In this document: in pieces, positions 60,390-64,000 of the stretch | How the letters are laid out: each line of letters starts with the position of its first letter | Position numbering within the stretch: position 1 is the stretch's first letter | Assembly: GCF_024213555.1 (NCBI RefSeq) | Contig: NZ_JANAVO010000001.1 | Coordinates: 2,976,001 to 3,040,000, forward strand | Direction of reading: 5' to 3' | DNA length: 64,000 bases | DNA from: Allokutzneria sp. A3M-2-11 16 | Lineage (GTDB): Bacteria; Actinomycetota; Actinomycetes; Mycobacteriales; Pseudonocardiaceae | Made by a program: the position numbers and the translations under genes | The notes under the pieces: model-generated | What the model was told of the DNA's origin: nothing | Database searches by the model: none | Seen by the model: the letters and a program-made list of their open reading frames with translations, nothing else

Positions 60390-61249
60390 TACGCCGAGTA
60401 GTCGTAGAAGCCGCGCCCGGACTTCTTGCCGAGCAGGCCCGCGTCCACCATGCGCAGCAACAGCGGCGGCGGCGAGTAGAGGGCTTCCTTGAACTCCGCG
60501 TACAGCGACTCCGCGATCGCCTTCGTGGTGTCCAGGCCGATCAGGTCGGCCAGGCGCAGCGGGCCCATCGGGTGGGCGCAGCCGAGCACCATGCCGTTGT
60601 CGATGTCGTCGGCGGAGGCGAAACCCGACTCCAGCATCCGGATCGCCGACAGCAGGTAGGGGATCAGCAGCGCGTTGACGATGAAGCCCGCGCGGTCCTG
60701 CGAGCGGATCACCTGCTTGCCCAGGACGTTCGCGGCGAACTCCTCGGCGCGGCGCGAGGTCTCCTCGCCGGTGAGCAGCGAGGTGACCAGCTCCACCAGC
60801 TTCAGCACCGGCACCGGGTTGAAGAAGTGGATGCCGATGACCTGCTCGGGCCGCTGCGTCGCCATGCCGAGCTTCATGATCGGGATGGACGAGGTGTTGG
60901 AGGCGAAGATCGCGTCCGGCCGGGTGACGACCTTGTCCAGGGTGGCGAAGACGTCGACCTTGGTCTGCTCGTGCTCGGCGACCGCCTCGATCACCAGGTC
61001 GCGGTCGGCGAAGTCGCCGAGGTCGGTGGTCAGCCGCAACCGGCCCAGCGCGTCGTCGCGCTCCTCGGCAGCCATCTTGCCCTTGCTGACCGCGCGGTCG
61101 ATCGACTTGGTGATCCGGCCGCGCCCGGCGTCGGCCGCCGTCGAGTTGACCTCGCTGACCACGACGTCCAGCCCGGCGCGCAGGCACACCTCGGCGATGC
61201 CCGCGCCCATCAGGCCCGATCCGACCACACCGACCTTGCTGACGCTCAC
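60389..61249 (-). CDS. 3-hydroxybutyryl-CoA dehydrogenase
   Basis: A 286-residue NAD(P)-dependent enzyme oxidising 3-hydroxyacyl-CoA to the 3-oxo form (or the reverse). Rossmann motif VGVVGSGLMGAGIAEVCLRA, active-site regions FASNTSSIPI and IGIHFFNPVPVLKLVELV (catalytic His and the following FFNP signature), and the C-terminal domain DNGMVLGCAHPMGPLRLADL, ending GKKSGRGFYDYSA. The GTG at 61249 follows AAGGGTGATG. It lies between icmF and the FhuF-like gene, consistent with a role in C4 acyl-CoA (butyryl/isobutyryl) metabolism. Confidence 0.94.
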   Translation of the reverse strand: MSVSKVGVVGSGLMGAGIAEVCLRAGLDVVVSEVNSTAADAGRGRITKSIDRAVSKGKMAAEERDDALGRLRLTTDLGDFADRDLVIEAVAEHEQTKVDVFATLDKVVTRPDAIFASNTSSIPIMKLGMATQRPEQVIGIHFFNPVPVLKLVELVTSLLTGEETSRRAEEFAANVLGKQVIRSQDRAGFIVNALLIPYLLSAIRMLESGFASADDIDNGMVLGCAHPMGPLRLADLIGLDTTKAIAESLYAEFKEALYSPPPLLLRMVDAGLLGKKSGRGFYDYSA

Positions 61250-61271
61250 GTCATCACCCTTCGCAAGAAAC

Positions 61272-64000
61272 TCAGACGTTCCGACGATACTGGCCGCCGA
61301 CTTCGAAGAACGCCTCGGTGACCTGGCCAAGCGAGCACACCCGCGCGGCCCGCATCAGCTCGGCGAACACGTTGCCCTCGCCCATCGCCACCTCGCGCAG
61401 CCGCTTCAACGCGGCCTCGGCCGTGTCGGCGTTGCCGCGGTGGAAGTCCCGCAACCTGGTGAGCTGGGACTGCTTCTCCGCCTCGGTGCCCCTGGCGAGT
61501 TCGATCGGCCCGGACGCCTCGGCACCGCGCGGGTTGCGGAAGGTGTTCACGCCGATGATCGGCAGCGAGCCGTCGTGCTTGCGGTGCTCGTAGAGCATGG
61601 ACTCGTCCTGGATGCGCCCGCGCTGGTAGCCGGTCTCCATCGCGCCCAGCACGCCGCCGCGCTCGCTGATCCGATCGAACTCCACCAGCACGGCCTCCTC
61701 GACCAGGTCGGTGAGCTCGTCGATGATGAACGCGCCCTGCAACGGGTTCTCGTTGCGGGCCAGGCCCCACTCACTGTTGATGATCATCTGGATGGCCAGC
61801 GCGCGGCGGACGGAATCCTCGGTCGGCGTGGTCACCGCCTCGTCGAAAGCGTTGGTGTGCAAGCTGTTGCAGTTGTCGTAGATCGCGATCAGCGCCTGCA
61901 ACGTGGTCCGGATGTCGTTGAAGTCCATCTCCTGCGCGTGCAGCGACCGGCCCGAGGTCTGCACGTGGTACTTCAGCTTCTGCGAGCGCTCGTTGCCGCC
62001 GTAGCGGTTCTTCATGGCCACGGCCCAGATCCGCCGCGCCACCCGGCCGAGCACCGAGTACTCCGGGTCCATGCCGTTGGAGAAGAAGAACGACAGGTTC
62101 GGCGCGAAGTCGTCGATGTCCATCCCGCGCGCCAGGTAGGACTCCACGTAGGTGAAACCGTTGGCCAGGGTGAAGGCCAGCTGGCTGATCGGGTTCGCCC
62201 CGGCCTCGGCGATGTGGTAGCCGGAGATCGACACCGAGTAGAAGTTGCGGACCCCGTTGGCGATGAACCACTCCTGGATGTCGCCCATCATCCGCAACGA
62301 GAACTCGGTGGAGAAGATGCAGGTGTTCTGGCCCTGGTCCTCCTTGAGGATGTCGGCCTGCACCGTGCCGCGCACCGTGCTGTACACCTTCTTGGCGATC
62401 TCCGCCGACTCGGCCTCGGTGGGCTCGCGGCCGTTGTCCTCGGTGAACTTCGCGACCTGCTGGTCGAAGGCGGTGTTGAGGAAGAAGGCCAGGATCGTCG
62501 GTGCCGGACCGTTGATCGTCATCGACACCGAGGTGCTGGGCGAGCACAGGTCGAAGCCGTCGTAGAGCACCTTCATGTCGTCCAGCGTGGCGATCGAGAC
62601 GCCGGAGGTGCCGACCTTGCCGTAGATGTCGGGGCGCTCGTCGGGGTCGCGGCCGTAGAGCGTGACCGAGTCGAAGGCGGTGGAGAGCCTGGTGGCCTTG
62701 GAATCCGACGACAGGAAGTGGAAGCGGCGGTTGGTGCGGAAGGGATCGCCCTCACCCGCGAACATCCGCGCCGGGTCCTCACCATCCCGCTTGAACGGGA
62801 AAACCCCTGCGGTGAAAGGGAACCGGCCCGGCAGGTTCTCCGCGCGGAGGAACCGCAGCAGCTCCCCGTGGTCGCCGTAGCGGGGTAGCGCGACACGCGG
62901 AATCCTTGAGCCGGAAAGACTTTCCCGCCACAGCTGCGTCCGCAGCTCCTTGTCCCTGACCTTCACCACCAGCTCGTCGGCCGAGTACGCCTCGACCGTC
63001 CTCGGCCAGTCCTCCAGCAGTGCGTGGCTGTCCGCGGCCAGCTCCCGCTCGGCCTCGGTGAGCAGCTGCTCCAGCACGTCGGTCGCGCCGCTTCGCCCTT
63101 CCACCAAGGCTTTGCTGGCGGCGAGCTGCTGGCGGCGGCGGGCGATCTCCACCTGCCTGGCGGTCTCGACGTGGTAGCCGCGCACCGACTCGGCGATCTC
63201 CGCCAGGTAGCGCACCCGCGCGGACGGGATGATCTGCGCGATCCGCGTGGACGCCTTGCCGGTGACCACCGGGAGCACCCCCTCGGCGGCCTTGAGGCCG
63301 TGCGAGGTCAGCATCTCGCGGAGGAACTGGTAGAGCGCGGTCACGCCGTCGTCGTTGAAGGTCGCGGCGCTCGTGCCGTACACGGGCATCTCGTCCGGCG
63401 GCGTTCCGAACGCCTCGCGGTTGCGCACCAGCTGGCGGGCCACGTCGCGGCGCGCGTCCTCGGCGCCCCTGCGCTCGTACTTGTTGATCGCCACCGCGTC
63501 GGCGAAGTCCAACATGTCGATCTTCTCCAGCTGCGACGCGGCGCCGAACTCCGGCGTCATCACGTACAGCGAGGCGTCGACGAACGGCACGATCGCGGCG
63601 TCGCCCTGGCCGATGCCCGGGGTCTCCACGATCACCAGGTCGTGCCCGGCGGCCTTGCACGCGGCGATCACGTCGGCGAGGCCGGTCGGCAGCTCGGTGC
63701 CCGCGCCCCTGGTGGCCAGGGAGCGGAAGAAGATCCGGTCACCGTCCAGGCAGTTCATCCGGATGCGGTCACCGAGCAGCGCGCCACCGCCCTTGCGGCG
63801 GCTCGGGTCGACCGCGATCACCGCGATCCGCAGCTTGTCCTGCTGGTCGATGCGGAACCGGCGGACCAGCTCGTCGGTCAGCGAGGACTTGCCCGAGCCG
63901 CCGGTGCCGGTGATGCCCAGCACCGGGACGTCCCGATCGGCGGCCTTGTGCAGCTCGGCGCGCTCGTCCTCGGACAGCCCGCCCCGCTCGATCCGGGTGA
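61272..64000 (-). CDS. icmF: Fused isobutyryl-CoA mutase IcmF (partial, 5' end outside window)
   Basis: 909 residues are visible; the protein continues past the window edge, where the N-terminal cobalamin-binding domain should lie. The first visible part is the MeaB-like G-protein chaperone ([20 protein letters not shown], Walker [44 protein letters not shown]), followed by a linker and the substrate-binding mutase domain ([79 protein letters not shown]). It interconverts isobutyryl-CoA and n-butyryl-CoA with adenosylcobalamin and GTP. It leads into a 3-hydroxyacyl-CoA dehydrogenase gene 22 bp downstream. Confidence 0.95.
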   Translation of the reverse strand, partial: TRIERGGLSEDERAELHKAADRDVPVLGITGTGGSGKSSLTDELVRRFRIDQQDKLRIAVIAVDPSRRKGGGALLGDRIRMNCLDGDRIFFRSLATRGAGTELPTGLADVIAACKAAGHDLVIVETPGIGQGDAAIVPFVDASLYVMTPEFGAASQLEKIDMLDFADAVAINKYERRGAEDARRDVARQLVRNREAFGTPPDEMPVYGTSAATFNDDGVTALYQFLREMLTSHGLKAAEGVLPVVTGKASTRIAQIIPSARVRYLAEIAESVRGYHVETARQVEIARRRQQLAASKALVEGRSGATDVLEQLLTEAERELAADSHALLEDWPRTVEAYSADELVVKVRDKELRTQLWRESLSGSRIPRVALPRYGDHGELLRFLRAENLPGRFPFTAGVFPFKRDGEDPARMFAGEGDPFRTNRRFHFLSSDSKATRLSTAFDSVTLYGRDPDERPDIYGKVGTSGVSIATLDDMKVLYDGFDLCSPSTSVSMTINGPAPTILAFFLNTAFDQQVAKFTEDNGREPTEAESAEIAKKVYSTVRGTVQADILKEDQGQNTCIFSTEFSLRMMGDIQEWFIANGVRNFYSVSISGYHIAEAGANPISQLAFTLANGFTYVESYLARGMDIDDFAPNLSFFFSNGMDPEYSVLGRVARRIWAVAMKNRYGGNERSQKLKYHVQTSGRSLHAQEMDFNDIRTTLQALIAIYDNCNSLHTNAFDEAVTTPTEDSVRRALAIQMIINSEWGLARNENPLQGAFIIDELTDLVEEAVLVEFDRISERGGVLGAMETGYQRGRIQDESMLYEHRKHDGSLPIIGVNTFRNPRGAEASGPIELARGTEAEKQSQLTRLRDFHRGNADTAEAALKRLREVAMGEGNVFAELMRAARVCSLGQVTEAFFEVGGQYRRNV

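Overview
The window is about 71% GC with strongly GC-biased third codon positions, many GTG starts and tight ATGA/GTGA gene overlaps, so it is from an actinobacterium. Several genes narrow this down: a fused Kgd-type 2-oxoglutarate enzyme, nickel superoxide dismutase with its maturation protease, a subtilisin-inhibitor (SSI) family protein, a SigK/RskA pair, IcmF and an Actinobacteria-style hut operon. Together with the recurrent GTCCACTGTGGAC motif inside genes these suggest a Pseudonocardiaceae-like filamentous actinomycete; that last step is inference. No rRNA, tRNA, CRISPR array or intact transposase was seen.

Layout. 1-1.25 kb: a decayed divergent EamA transporter/LysR regulator pair. 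1.4-6.5 kb: a PRC-barrel stress protein, then a leftward run with a nucleoside hydrolase, GNAT enzymes, a histidine phosphatase, and a siderophore-binding lipoprotein with an FhuF-like reductase under an iron box. 6.5-9.5 kb: an accessory-looking stretch of lower GC (membrane pentapeptide-repeat protein, hairpin-rich noncoding DNA, PadR regulator plus membrane protein). 9.5-16 kb: sodN/sodX, a deoxysugar epimerase, malic enzyme and a large PAS-GGDEF-EAL protein. 16-21.2 kb: a DUF43 (branched-polyamine synthase-like) protein and a four-gene osmoprotectant ABC operon. 21.2-29.1 kb: an IclR regulator divergent from hutH-hutU-amidohydrolase-hutF-hutI, a full histidine-to-glutamate route via formylglutamate. 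29.3-33.3 kb: a small DUF6104-like protein and kgd.

33.5-45 kb: three ABC systems (a fused heterodimer-type exporter with an ABC-2 pair, and a MacB-like tripartite set), a three-gene orphan operon and a GT1 glycosyltransferase. 45-51 kb: secreted proteins (serine protease, W-repeat propeller-like protein, SSI inhibitor, SGNH hydrolase) and a penicillin-acylase pseudogene. 51-57 kb: a HOT-type alcohol dehydrogenase, a small lipoprotein and a SigK-like module (sigma factor, RskA anti-sigma, sulfite-oxidase-like molybdoenzyme, fasciclin lipoprotein). 57-59.7 kb: a self-regulated ABC-2 exporter operon with a striking double-palindrome operator. 59.8-64 kb: a second FhuF-like protein, a 3-hydroxyacyl-CoA dehydrogenase and the 3' part of icmF.

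Beyond the genes, the window carries several families of repeated intergenic palindromes, mostly between convergent genes, and a 13-bp palindrome embedded in at least nine places, mostly inside genes. I saw no clear defence or mobile system; the best candidates for undescribed biology are these repeat families, the intragenic palindrome, the three-gene orphan operon and the DUF43 protein.
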